Source: Hungatella sp. UBA3048 (GTDB lineage Bacteria > Bacillota > Clostridia > Lachnospirales > Lachnospiraceae). From it: a stretch of 64,000 nucleotides of DNA. The notes under the pieces were generated by a model, which saw only the letters and a list, made by a program, of their open reading frames with translations, did no database searches and had not been told where the DNA came from. This document shows, in pieces, positions 16,336 through 23,398 of the stretch; position 1 is the first letter of the stretch, and each line of letters begins with the position of its first letter. The stretch covers positions 1 through 64,000 of the forward strand of contig DFCS01000029.1 in NCBI GenBank assembly GCA_002367105.1, given 5' to 3'. The translations under genes and the position numbers were made by a program.

Positions 16336-17550
16336 ATGGATCATATAAAAATCCATGACATTAAAGTTTTTGTAACAGCTCCAAGAAATATCAACCTGGT
16401 TGTGGTAAAGGTGGAAACAACGGAGCCGGAGCTGTACGGATATGGGTGCGCTACATTTACGTGGAGACATAAGGCAGTGGTGACAGCCATTGAAGAATAT
16501 CTGCGTCCCATGCTCAAGGGTTTGCTTGTGGATGACATCGAAGGAATCTGGCAGACCATGATGGGAAGCTCTTACTGGAGAAATGGTCCTGTATTGAACA
16601 ATGCCATTTCCGGGGTTGATGAGGCGTTGTGGGACATTAAGGCAAAACGTGCCAATATGCCGCTCTACAGCCTGCTGGGCGGAAAGTGCCGGGAAGGAAT
16701 TGCAGTTTACAGGCATGCGGATGGCAGCTCCATCGAAGAGGTGGAAGAATGCATCCGTGGGTATATGGCGGAAGGATACCGTTATATCAGATGCCATATG
16801 GGTACCTATGGAGGTAACTTCGACGGAAAAATACAGAGGATCGTGAAGCCTGATCATGCACCGGAGGGAGCATATTTCCATCCGAGAATGTACATGCAAA
16901 GCGTTTATAAGCTGTTTGACCGGGTTCGCAGGGATATTGGCTGGGAAGTGGAACTCATGCATGATGTTCATGAACGCCTGAGCTTTGCTGAGACGCTGGA
17001 ATTTGCCCGGGAGATGGAGCAGTACAAGCTGTTTTTCCTGGAAGATTCTCTTGCACCGGAGCACGTGGAGTTCTTTAAGACCCTGCGGCACCATACCATC
17101 CTTCCTCTGGCCATGGGAGAGCTGTTTACCAATCCCAATGAATGGAAGTCCATCGTACAAAATCAATGGATCGATTATATGAGAGTTCATTTAAGTGATA
17201 TCGGAGGACTGACCCCTGCCAGAAAGCTGGCACATTTTTGCGAGGCTTACGGAGTGCGGACCGCATGGCATGGGCCAAATGACTTATCTCCGATTGGAAT
17301 GGCAGTGCAGATGCATCTGGATTTAAACAGCCACAATTTCGGAATACAGGAATTTTCCGGCTTCAGTGAAACGGAGCAGGAGGTATTCCCGGGCTGTCCG
17401 GAGATCAGAGAAGGGTATGCCTATGTAAACGGCAAGCCGGGAATTGGAGTCGGCTTTGATGAAAAAGCGGCTGAAAAATATCCTGCGGTGGATATGGACC
17501 ATGGCTGGCTCTTTTCAAGGCTTCCTGACGGAACGCCTGTTAGGCCGTAG
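16336..17550 (+). CDS. Enolase-superfamily sugar-acid dehydratase (ManD/RspA family)
   Basis: The 404-residue protein has the mandelate racemase-type N-terminal cap and C-terminal barrel. It matches the D-mannonate dehydratase (ManD/RspA) family across its length: GSSYWRNGPVLNNAISGVDEA, ALWDIKAKRA, YSLLGGKCR and the metal/catalytic sites LMHDVHERL (Asp ligand and catalytic His), FLEDS (Glu ligand) and MGELF (Glu ligand). AWHGPNDLSP and NFGIQEF are also family blocks. Members dehydrate D-mannonate and/or D-gluconate to 2-keto-3-deoxygluconate, although many have low activity. Start at 16336 is chosen for ACGGAGG nine bases before it. It is the last gene of the transporter operon, so it probably acts on the imported sugar acid. 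Confidence 0.85.
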   Translation: MDHIKIHDIKVFVTAPRNINLVVVKVETTEPELYGYGCATFTWRHKAVVTAIEEYLRPMLKGLLVDDIEGIWQTMMGSSYWRNGPVLNNAISGVDEALWDIKAKRANMPLYSLLGGKCREGIAVYRHADGSSIEEVEECIRGYMAEGYRYIRCHMGTYGGNFDGKIQRIVKPDHAPEGAYFHPRMYMQSVYKLFDRVRRDIGWEVELMHDVHERLSFAETLEFAREMEQYKLFFLEDSLAPEHVEFFKTLRHHTILPLAMGELFTNPNEWKSIVQNQWIDYMRVHLSDIGGLTPARKLAHFCEAYGVRTAWHGPNDLSPIGMAVQMHLDLNSHNFGIQEFSGFSETEQEVFPGCPEIREGYAYVNGKPGIGVGFDEKAAEKYPAVDMDHGWLFSRLPDGTPVRP

Positions 17551-17581
17551 CAAAAAAATACAGAATACGTATTATCATAGA

Positions 17582-17645
17582 AGCAGGTCCGGCTGGAACC
17601 GATTTAAAAATCCATTAAATCCTCCAAACCGGACTTGCAATTTTT
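17582..17645 (+). terminator. Intrinsic terminator of the sugar ABC/dehydratase operon
   Basis: AGCAGGTCCGG at 17582-17592 pairs with CCGGACTTGC near 17649-17658 counted across a loop, followed by AATTTTTAT. The imperfect stem has a large A/T-rich loop. The T-run is short but the position directly after the last gene fits. Confidence 0.6.
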
Positions 17646-17704
17646 ATGCCTACATGATATAATGGCGAAATACCGTAAATATCATTGTTTTTCAGAAAAA
17701 AAGA

Positions 17705-17733
17705 TTGACGAATCCTGGTCTGTATGTTATAGT
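17705..17733 (+). promoter_or_regulatory. Promoter of rpmG-secE-nusG
   Basis: TTGACG (17705-17710), a 17-bp spacer and TATAGT (17728-17733) form a strong sigma-A promoter about 100 bases before rpmG. Confidence 0.75.
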
Positions 17734-17841
17734 AATTGGGCGAATGGAAGAGCTTAGGTCTTTTTTTTATGCTCAAAATTGCTTGCAGCAGACAAAGGGA
17801 CTTAAAACACAACAATGAATATTTAAGTGGAGGTGGAAGTC

Positions 17842-17991
17842 GTGCGCACAAAAATCACACTGGCATGTACAGAATGCAAACAGCGTAATTACAACATGAC
17901 CAAGGATAAGAAGACTCATCCGGACAGAATGGAAACCAAGAAGTACTGCAGATTCTGTAAGAGCCATACAATGCACAAGGAAACAAAGTAA
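17842..17991 (+). CDS. rpmG: 50S ribosomal protein L33
   Basis: A 49-residue gene starting with GTG at 17842, preceded by GGAGGTGGAAG. The product keeps both CxxC pairs (CTEC and CRFC), so it is the zinc-binding form of L33. The KNYN-like block and the end SHTMHKETK are typical. It is followed by secE after 24 bp, the usual rpmG-secE-nusG order of Firmicutes. Confidence 0.95.
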   Translation: MRTKITLACTECKQRNYNMTKDKKTHPDRMETKKYCRFCKSHTMHKETK

Positions 17992-18015
17992 TCAGTTTGT
18001 AAAGGACGTGAAATT

Positions 18016-18219
18016 ATGGGAGATACAGTGAACAACGAGAGTGCTCAGAAGAAGAGCTTTTTTAAGGGTTTGAAATCTGAGTTTGCAAAAATCGTTTGGC
18101 CTGACAAAGAAACCGTAACGAAACAGACGATCGCTGTCATTTCTTCAGCGATTGCTTTAGGACTGATTATCGGAATTCTTGATCTGATCATCAAGTTTGG
18201 TCTCAGTTTTATCTTATAA
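18016..18219 (+). CDS. secE: Preprotein translocase subunit SecE
   Basis: The 67-residue protein has the standard SecE form for Gram-positives: a cytoplasmic amphipathic region (FFKGLKSEFAKIVWPDKETV) and one membrane helix (about 40-62). It clamps SecY in the protein-export channel. Position between rpmG and nusG is conserved. AAAGGACGTG precedes the ATG. Confidence 0.95.
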   Translation: MGDTVNNESAQKKSFFKGLKSEFAKIVWPDKETVTKQTIAVISSAIALGLIIGILDLIIKFGLSFIL

Positions 18220-18242
18220 TTCGTAAGGGTTAAGGTGAGTTT

Positions 18243-18758
18243 ATGTCAGAAGCACATTGGTATGTAGTTCATACCTATTCAGGTTATGAGAATAAAGTAA
18301 AGGTTGACATTGAGAAAACAATCGAAAACAGAAACTTACAGGATCAGATTCTGGAAGTATCGGTTCCGCTTGAATCTGTCATTGAACTGAAGAATGGCGT
18401 TGAGAAGAAGGCGGATAAAAAGATGTTTCCCGGCTACGTACTGATTCACATGGTCATGAATGACGACACATGGTATGTGGTGCGTAATACCCGTGGAGTG
18501 ACAGGCTTTGTAGGCCCTGGATCAAAACCGGTTCCCCTGACAGAAGAAGAGATGGAGAAACTTGGGTTCAAGAACGAAGAGGTCATCATTGGCTTTGAAG
18601 TGGGAGATACCGTTGTGGTAACTTCCGGTGCATGGAAAGATACGGTTGGTGCCATCAAGTCCATCAACGAAAGTAAGAAAACCATCACCATGAGCGTTGA
18701 GATGTTCGGCCGGGAGACTCCGGTAGAATTAAACTTCAGCGAAGTAAAGAAGATGTAA
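18243..18758 (+). CDS. nusG: Transcription termination/antitermination factor NusG
   Basis: The 171-residue protein contains the NGN domain (AHWYVVHTYSGYENKVKVDI to about residue 105) that binds RNA polymerase, and a C-terminal KOW domain (about 120-171, GDTVVVTSGAWKDTVGAIKS) that contacts Rho or ribosomal S10. It lies 23 bp after secE. Because rho is also encoded in this window (55.7 kb), the cell has the full NusG-Rho pair. Confidence 0.97.
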   Translation: MSEAHWYVVHTYSGYENKVKVDIEKTIENRNLQDQILEVSVPLESVIELKNGVEKKADKKMFPGYVLIHMVMNDDTWYVVRNTRGVTGFVGPGSKPVPLTEEEMEKLGFKNEEVIIGFEVGDTVVVTSGAWKDTVGAIKSINESKKTITMSVEMFGRETPVELNFSEVKKM

Positions 18759-18791
18759 CAAGTAAAAGCGGCTTATACCTGTGTATAAGCT

Positions 18792-18820
18792 CGTGGGAGG
18801 GAAATCCCCGACAATACCAC
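18792..18820 (+). promoter_or_regulatory. Probable L1-binding leader site before rplK
   Basis: The sequence GTGGGAGGGAAATCCCC-GACAATACCAC folds with GTGG pairing to CCAC and GGGA to TCCC. It resembles the L1-binding arm of 23S rRNA (GUGGGAGG...CCGAC...AAUACCAC). A near-identical copy precedes rplA. In E. coli, L1 represses the L11 operon through a mimic of its rRNA site, so the same is likely here. Confidence 0.7.
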
Positions 18821-18842
18821 ATTATTTAGGAGGTGCCTTATT

Positions 18843-19271
18843 ATGGCAAAGAAAGTAACAGGATATATCAAATTGCAGATTCCAGCAGGAAAGGCTACAC
18901 CAGCTCCTCCTGTAGGTCCGGCACTTGGACAGCATGGTGTAAACATCGTACAGTTTACTAAGGAATTCAACGCAAGGACAGCTGATCAGGGAGACTTGAT
19001 CATCCCGGTTGTTATCACTGTTTATGCTGACAGAAGCTTCAGCTTCATAACCAAGACTCCACCGGCTGCTGTATTATTAAAGAAGGCCTGCAAGATCAAA
19101 TCCGGATCTGCGGTTCCTAATAAGACAAAGGTAGCTACAATTACTAAGGCTGAATTACAGAAGATCGCTGAACTGAAGATGCCTGACTTAAATGCTGCAT
19201 CTGTTGAAGCAGCTATGAGCATGGTCGCTGGTACCGCAAGAAGTATGGGTATCACAGTAGTTGAAGCATAA
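18843..19271 (+). CDS. rplK: 50S ribosomal protein L11
   Basis: The 142-residue protein carries the N-terminal L11 signature (IKLQIPAGKATPAPPVGPAL) and the C-terminal RNA-binding domain (KTPPAAVLLKKACKIKSGS, AASVEAAMSMVAGTARSMGI). It forms the GTPase-associated stalk base with L10. AGGAGGTGCC lies before the ATG. It is followed by rplA after an intergenic repeat and a second L1 site. Confidence 0.97.
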   Translation: MAKKVTGYIKLQIPAGKATPAPPVGPALGQHGVNIVQFTKEFNARTADQGDLIIPVVITVYADRSFSFITKTPPAAVLLKKACKIKSGSAVPNKTKVATITKAELQKIAELKMPDLNAASVEAAMSMVAGTARSMGITVVEA

Positions 19272-19323
19272 TTTTCTTGGCATATTTTACTTAATGAAAG
19301 CAAGCGTAAGCGCGGCTTGAATT

Positions 19324-19370
19324 AAGAAAATAGCCGTTCGACGAGCCGTTAGGCGAATCGAACTTCCTTA
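19324..19370. repeat. Structured intergenic element, copy 1 (rplK-rplA)
   Basis: Consensus AATTAGCC-GTTCGA-...-TCGAAC-TTCCTTA. In this copy a 6-bp stem GTTCGA/TCGAAC encloses an inner GCC-GTTA-GGC stem. Copies also occur at 20925, 57685 and 57740. Confidence 0.7.
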
Positions 19371-19399
19371 TAATATCGCAGTTAATGAAGTTTTAAGAA

Positions 19400-19429
19400 C
19401 GTGGGAGGGAAAATCCCCGACAATACCAC
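19400..19429 (+). promoter_or_regulatory. Probable L1-binding leader site before rplA
   Basis: A second copy of the rplK leader element differs by one extra A in the loop (GTGGGAGGGAAAATCCCC-GACAATACCAC) and stops just before the AGGAGG site of rplA. A separate site for each gene would let L1 control its own gene directly. Confidence 0.7.
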
Positions 19430-19445
19430 TAGGAGGTTATTTAGA

Positions 19446-20141
19446 ATGAAAAGAGGAAAAAGATACGCAGAGGCAGCTAAAACAGTAGATCGTTCTGTTC
19501 TCTACGATGCACCAGTAGCAATCTCTTTAGTTAAGCAGAATGCAAGTGCTAAATTTGATGAAACCATTGAAGCTCATATCAGAACCGGTTGTGACGGACG
19601 TCACGCAGACCAGCAGATCCGTGGTGCAGTTGTACTTCCTCACGGTACAGGTAAGACTGTTCGTATCTTAGTTTTCGCTAAGGGTCCGAAGGCTGATGAA
19701 GCACTGGCCGCAGGCGCAGACTTTGTTGGAGCTGAGGAACTGATTCCGAAGATCCAGAACGAAGGCTGGTTGGAATTTGATGTAGTTGTTGCTACACCAG
19801 ATATGATGGGTGTTGTTGGCCGTCTGGGACGTGTCCTGGGACCAAAGGGCTTAATGCCAAACCCAAAAGCTGGCACTGTTACCATGGATGTAACAAAAGC
19901 AATCAACGATATCAAAGCTGGTAAAGTTGAGTACAGACTTGATAAGACAAATATTATCCACGTGCCAGTTGGAAAAGCTTCTTTTACAGAAGAACAGTTA
20001 GCGGACAACTTCCAGACGCTTGTTGATGCAATCGTCAAAGCAAGACCAAGTGCAGTTAAGGGTGCCTACTTAAAGAGTGTTACACTGGCTTCCACTATGG
20101 GACCTGGCGTAAAACTGAACGTAGCTAAGTTAATGAACTAA
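19446..20141 (+). CDS. rplA: 50S ribosomal protein L1
   Basis: The 231-residue protein begins KRGKRYAEAAK and contains the L1 blocks IRTGCDGRHADQQIRGAVVL and PKGLMPNPKAGTV. L1 binds the mobile L1 stalk of 23S rRNA and commonly represses its own mRNA. The start at 19446 is set by TAGGAGGTTATTTAG. A GTG-start extension to 19401 would run through the folded leader site, so it is rejected. Confidence 0.97.
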   Translation: MKRGKRYAEAAKTVDRSVLYDAPVAISLVKQNASAKFDETIEAHIRTGCDGRHADQQIRGAVVLPHGTGKTVRILVFAKGPKADEALAAGADFVGAEELIPKIQNEGWLEFDVVVATPDMMGVVGRLGRVLGPKGLMPNPKAGTVTMDVTKAINDIKAGKVEYRLDKTNIIHVPVGKASFTEEQLADNFQTLVDAIVKARPSAVKGAYLKSVTLASTMGPGVKLNVAKLMN

Positions 20142-20154
20142 TTTTGTTTTGTGG

Positions 20155-20183
20155 TTGACATTAATTATAAATAATGTTATACT
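20155..20183 (+). promoter_or_regulatory. Promoter of the L10 leader-rplJ-rplL transcript
   Basis: TTGACA (20155-20160), a 17-bp spacer and TATACT (20178-20183) form a near-consensus promoter just after rplA and before the L10 leader. Confidence 0.85.
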
Positions 20184-20192
20184 ATGCAAGTA

Positions 20193-20320
20193 TTGACTGC
20201 CGAAGACAGCAGGTGCCGCAAGGCATAAGGTGTTAACGCCTGCCGAGGAATGTACAAGAATCATTTTATGTAAATGAATTGTAGACCTCTCCGTCCATCC
20301 GGCGGAGGGGTTTTTCTTTG
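20193..20320 (+). ncRNA. Ribosomal protein L10 leader with attenuating terminator
   Basis: The 5' leader of rplJ-rplL folds as the L10 leader RNA family: TGCCGAAGACAGCAGGTGCC, then a GGTGTTAACGCC arm, then GCCGAGGAATGTAC. It binds the L10(L12)4 complex. Downstream an 8-bp GC-rich stem (20286-20293 with 20303-20310) and a T-run form an intrinsic terminator. Excess L10 complex is expected to favour termination before rplJ. Confidence 0.9.
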
Positions 20321-20384
20321 CGGTTTATACGAGCGGGCCTTACGGGCAACCGGGAGGCTCAGACTAAACAGGAGGTAAACCATA

Positions 20385-20888
20385 ATGGCAAAAGTTGAAT
20401 TAAAGCAGCCAGTTGTAAGCGAGATCAAAGAATTACTTGATGGCGCTGAGTCAGCGGTAGTTGTAGATTACCGTGGTATCTCAGTTGCTCAGGATACAGC
20501 ACTTCGTAAGAAATTAAGAGAGGCTGGTGTTTCCTACAAAGTATATAAGAATACAATGATCCGTTTTGCAGCTCAGGGTACAGCATTTGAGGCTCTGGAA
20601 CCTGATCTGGAAGGACCTACAGCTATCGCTGTTTCCAAGACAGATGCAACAGCTCCGGCAAGAATCCTGGCTGAGTTTGCAAAAACAGCTCCAGCCTTAG
20701 AGATTAAGGGCGGCGTTGTAGAAGGCGCTTATTATGATGCAAAAGGTATGGAGAAGATCTCCAGCATTCCTTCCAGGGATATCCTTCTTGGAAAGTTGCT
20801 TGGAAGCATCCAGTCTCCTATCACAAACATTGCTCGCGTTCTCAAGCAGATTGCAGATGCTCAGGGCGGAGAAGCAGCAGAGGCATAA
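20385..20888 (+). CDS. rplJ: 50S ribosomal protein L10
   Basis: The 167-residue protein is the stalk base that carries L7/L12 dimers. The L10 block SAVVVDYRGISVAQDTALRKKLREAG and the C-terminal region SIQSPITNIARVLKQIAD are present. AGGAGGTAAACC precedes the ATG. It is regulated by the L10 leader upstream and is followed by rplL. Confidence 0.97.
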   Translation: MAKVELKQPVVSEIKELLDGAESAVVVDYRGISVAQDTALRKKLREAGVSYKVYKNTMIRFAAQGTAFEALEPDLEGPTAIAVSKTDATAPARILAEFAKTAPALEIKGGVVEGAYYDAKGMEKISSIPSRDILLGKLLGSIQSPITNIARVLKQIADAQGGEAAEA

Positions 20889-20924
20889 GATTTTTAATAA
20901 AGGTAAGCAAAGCATACCTGGACT

Positions 20925-20972
20925 TAGAAAATTAGCCGTTCGGTGAGCGATTAGGCGAATCGAACTTCCTTA
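20925..20972. repeat. Structured intergenic element, copy 2 (rplJ-rplL)
   Basis: The motif AATTAGCC-GTTCGG...TCGAAC-TTCCTTA has the same outer stem as copy 1 with the last pair changed to G-T. A small hairpin (AGGTA...TACCT, about 20901-20919) sits just before it. Confidence 0.7.
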
Positions 20973-21003
20973 AAAAACATATTAAATACGGAGGTATATT
21001 ATC

Positions 21004-21375
21004 ATGGCAAAGTTAACAACAGCTGAATTTATCGAAGCGATCAAAGAATTATCTGTATTAGAATTAAATGAATTAGTAAAGGCATGTGAGGAAGAATTTG
21101 GTGTATCTGCAGCAGCAGGCGTAGTAGTTGCAGCAGCAGGTCCTGCAGCAGCAGAAGAAGAGAAGACTGAATTCGACGTAGAATTAACCGAAGTTGGTCC
21201 TAACAAGGTTAAAGTTATCAAAGTTGTTCGTGAAGCTACTGGCTTAGGCTTAAAGGAAGCTAAAGACGTAGTTGATGGAGCTCCTAAGGTAGTAAAGGCT
21301 GGCGCTTCCAAGGAAGAGGCTGAGCAGATCAAGACTTCTTTAGAGGCTGAAGGCGCTAAAGTTACTTTAAAATAA
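21004..21375 (+). CDS. rplL: 50S ribosomal protein L7/L12
   Basis: The 123-residue acidic stalk protein has its N-terminal dimerisation helices (EFIEAIKELSVLELNELVKA), an Ala/Glu hinge, and the conserved C-terminal domain (KVKVIKVVREATGLGLKEAK, DVVDGAPKVVK). ACGGAGGTATATT precedes the ATG. A terminator follows and rpoB does not, unlike the usual Firmicute order. Confidence 0.97.
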   Translation: MAKLTTAEFIEAIKELSVLELNELVKACEEEFGVSAAAGVVVAAAGPAAAEEEKTEFDVELTEVGPNKVKVIKVVREATGLGLKEAKDVVDGAPKVVKAGASKEEAEQIKTSLEAEGAKVTLK

Positions 21376-21396
21376 TTTTATTTTATGATTATTTTG

Positions 21397-21441
21397 GACA
21401 GGGTTTGTACCTTTTAAACGGGGACAAAACCCTGTCTTTTT
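21397..21441 (+). terminator. Intrinsic terminator after rplL
   Basis: GACAGGGTTTGTACC (21397) pairs with GGGGACAAAACCCTGTC (ending 21437), followed by five T residues. Confidence 0.85.
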
Positions 21442-21465
21442 CTAGCGTAAAATAACAGAATAGTC

Positions 21466-21494
21466 TTGACAATTTTGTAAATTCAGGGTAGAAT
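21466..21494 (+). promoter_or_regulatory. Promoter of the cold-shock gene
   Basis: TTGACA (21466-21471), 17 bp, then TAGAAT (21489-21494). The start site near 21501 gives a 5' leader of about 130 nt, as expected for csp mRNAs. Confidence 0.75.
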
Positions 21495-21524
21495 GTACGT
21501 GTATTATCGAATGGAGTTATGATT

Positions 21525-21584
21525 TCACATATTTTTGTAAGTCATTATTTTCGGATGATGATTTACAAAAATATGTGATTTTTT
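21525..21584 (+). promoter_or_regulatory. Terminator-like hairpin in the csp 5' leader
   Basis: A perfect 16-bp stem (TCACATATTTTTGTAA with TTACAAAAATATGTGA) with a 22-nt loop is followed by six T residues, all between promoter and start codon. It looks like an intrinsic terminator or temperature-responsive leader fold that would attenuate csp transcription. Confidence 0.65.
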
Positions 21585-21633
21585 GTTTCAGGCGATATAT
21601 CAAATATTTTTTATTTTATAGGAGGTACACGTT

Positions 21634-21837
21634 ATGAACAACGGTACAGTAAAATGGTTTAATGGTGCTAAGGGATATGGTTTCATCGTAAATGACGCAA
21701 CAGGCGAGGAAGTTTTCGTACACTTCTCCGGCATCATGTCTGATGGTTACAAGACTCTGGAAGAAGGCCAGAAAGTAACTTATGATACAACAGAAGGAAA
21801 CCGTGGTCTGCAGGCAGTTAACGTTTGCATGGCTTAA
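21634..21837 (+). CDS. Cold-shock protein (CspA family)
   Basis: The 67-residue OB-fold protein binds single-stranded nucleic acid and acts as an RNA chaperone. RNP1 (KGYGFIV) and RNP2 (VFVHF) are intact. AGGAGGTACACGTT precedes the ATG. The gene is monocistronic, with its own promoter, a structured leader and a terminator. Confidence 0.95.
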   Translation: MNNGTVKWFNGAKGYGFIVNDATGEEVFVHFSGIMSDGYKTLEEGQKVTYDTTEGNRGLQAVNVCMA

Positions 21838-21866
21838 GAAAAGCTTCGATTTCTAAGTAAGCTTTA

Positions 21867-21906
21867 AGGGCTGTTTTCATTTAAAGATGAGAACAGTCCT
21901 TTTTTG
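21867..21906 (+). terminator. Intrinsic terminator after the cold-shock gene
   Basis: A 14-bp stem AGGGCTGTTTTCAT / ATGAGAACAGTCCT with a TTAAAG loop is followed by six T residues. Confidence 0.85.
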
Positions 21907-22193
21907 TTGTCTTCGCATCTTACTGCTTCACCCTGGAGGTGCGTTCCATGGCGTTTGCAGATGTTGGATATCCGGAAATCAGGAATAGACGGAAAATAGA
22001 GCTGGATCAGTGCTGAAGGCAGCGGTGTTTATACGGATTAATACCGGTTGATTCAATGTTGTAAGATTGTATACAAAATCCTTTTTAATACTGCGGATAA
22101 GCCTTCGGGATAATATCATATAAGGGAAAAGATAGAAAAAGGCAGAAATGTTTTGGTTTTATTTTTCTCTACTACTCCATAGGTTTATTAATA
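21907..22193. other. Intergenic region between csp and the deacetylase gene
   Basis: No gene, RNA or clear promoter is supported here. Short frames exist but lack ribosome sites and recognisable domains. Confidence 0.4.
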
Positions 22194-22940
22194 ATGGCAG
22201 AAAGCTGGGCTTATGGGAAAATGAAAATAAAATGGAAAGCAGCCTGTTTACTGGTTGTTCTTATATTGGATATTATTTTTATAAAAGCTATGCACCAATC
22301 ATACACAGAGGCAACGAGTACCCTGTTCCTTCCCGTGGGAGCGGATGCAGAGGCAAGAGATGAAGTCAGGAGGCAGTTTTCTGGAGATAAGCAGATCGCA
22401 TTGACCTTTGATGACGGCCCTCATTCCATTTATACGCCAAGACTTCTTGACGGGCTTCGCAAGAGAGGGGTCCATGCCACATTTTTTATCCTTGGAGAAA
22501 ATGTGGAGGGGAAAGAGGCCATTTTGAAACAGATGAAAGAGGATGGACATTTAATTGGGAATCATGGATATACTCATGTACAGATGAGCAAGGAATCTGT
22601 GTTAACTGCTTGCCAGCAAATAGAACAGAATAACCGGCAGATCGAAGAGATTACCGGTACGAGACCTGAGTATCTGCGGCCTCCTTATGGTTCATGGAAT
22701 GAAGAACTGGAGTGTACAACCGACATGACGGTAGTGCTCTGGAACTTAGACCCTCTTGATTGGAAGACAAAGAGCGTCAAAAAGGTAGTGCGTTATATTG
22801 TAAAGCGCGTGGAGCCTGGAGATATTATCCTTCTCCATGATGTGTACCCGACTTCTGTGGAAGCAGCCTTAGAGGTAATTGATACTTTGACAAAGCAGGG
22901 ATATACCTTTGTTACGGTCGATGAACTGTTGATAGATTGA
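22194..22940 (+). CDS. Membrane-anchored polysaccharide deacetylase (NodB homology)
   Basis: The product has one N-terminal membrane helix (about 14-31) and an extracellular NodB domain. The five catalytic motifs are visible: TFDDGPH (71-77), HLIGNHGYTH, LRPPYGSWN, LWNLDPLDWK and ILLHDVYPTS. These match metal-dependent de-N-acetylases acting on peptidoglycan or related wall glycans. The start is uncertain: ATG at 22194 or ATG at 22221 (the latter gives MKIKWKAAC and a neater membrane anchor). Both have weak ribosome sites. A small remnant resembling this protein's C-terminus occurs at 54.1 kb. The repeat at 22950 begins ten bases after the stop. Confidence 0.88.
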   Translation: MAESWAYGKMKIKWKAACLLVVLILDIIFIKAMHQSYTEATSTLFLPVGADAEARDEVRRQFSGDKQIALTFDDGPHSIYTPRLLDGLRKRGVHATFFILGENVEGKEAILKQMKEDGHLIGNHGYTHVQMSKESVLTACQQIEQNNRQIEEITGTRPEYLRPPYGSWNEELECTTDMTVVLWNLDPLDWKTKSVKKVVRYIVKRVEPGDIILLHDVYPTSVEAALEVIDTLTKQGYTFVTVDELLID

Positions 22941-22949
22941 CCGGAATCG

Positions 22950-22968
22950 GATTCTATGCCAGTTTGGG
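22950..22968. repeat. Direct repeat A flanking the GntR/AGCS/tpl cassette
   Basis: GATTCTATGCCAGTTTGGG occurs here and again at 27463 in the same orientation. Weaker similarity continues on both sides (GACCGGAATC before, and AAAGGATAAGAG after). Confidence 0.7.
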
Positions 22969-23243
22969 AAAGGATAAGAGTATTATAGCGGGTGAGCCAA
23001 GGTTATACATAGATAGAGGAATAGATTAGACCATGTAATAGCTGGTTAACTGGATTGTTAAAATGTGGAGATTGCAGCTGTGCGTCATTGCCAGCAGTTT
23101 TTTTGCTCAGTATCATCTGCAAAGAAGATATGTTCGGCACAGGTGTTGTCAGATCTGGTAGGAAAAATCAGCAGAGTCGGTTTTCTTACAGAGCATGGCT
23201 GCTGTACAGATATGAGGACATGCTGCTGAAGAGAAAAAAAGAT

Positions 23244-23280
23244 ATAAGGAGATAGCTGATATAACCAGCTATCTCCTTAT
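23244..23280 (-). terminator. Intrinsic terminator of the GntR gene (possibly bidirectional)
   Basis: A perfect 15-bp stem ATAAGGAGATAGCTG / CAGCTATCTCCTTAT has a 7-nt loop. On the minus strand it is followed by seven T residues, so it ends the GntR transcript. Confidence 0.85.
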
Positions 23281-23398
23281 CAATTTTAATATGTGGAAAC
23301 CCTGTTAAAAAGGTATAAGGGAATGGTGAAATGCTGGTTAACCATTAATGTTATCAATGCTTTTCTGTACGGATACAGTCGTTAGTATGATGTCTTTT

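Larger units (their letters stand above)
22941..23398. other. Intergenic region between deacetylase and GntR genes
   Basis: The region contains the direct-repeat copy at 22950 and a terminator hairpin at 23244. A 66-codon plus-strand frame (23055-23255) runs into that hairpin and has no recognisable domain, so I do not call it. Confidence 0.5.

Noticed and set aside
16264..17190. Long minus-strand frame opposite the dehydratase gene
   Set aside because: It is the complement of a clearly coding, well-conserved gene. It has no ribosome site and no recognisable domain.
23055..23255. 66-codon plus-strand frame between the deacetylase and GntR genes
   Set aside because: It runs into the GntR terminator hairpin, lacks a ribosome site and has no recognisable domain.
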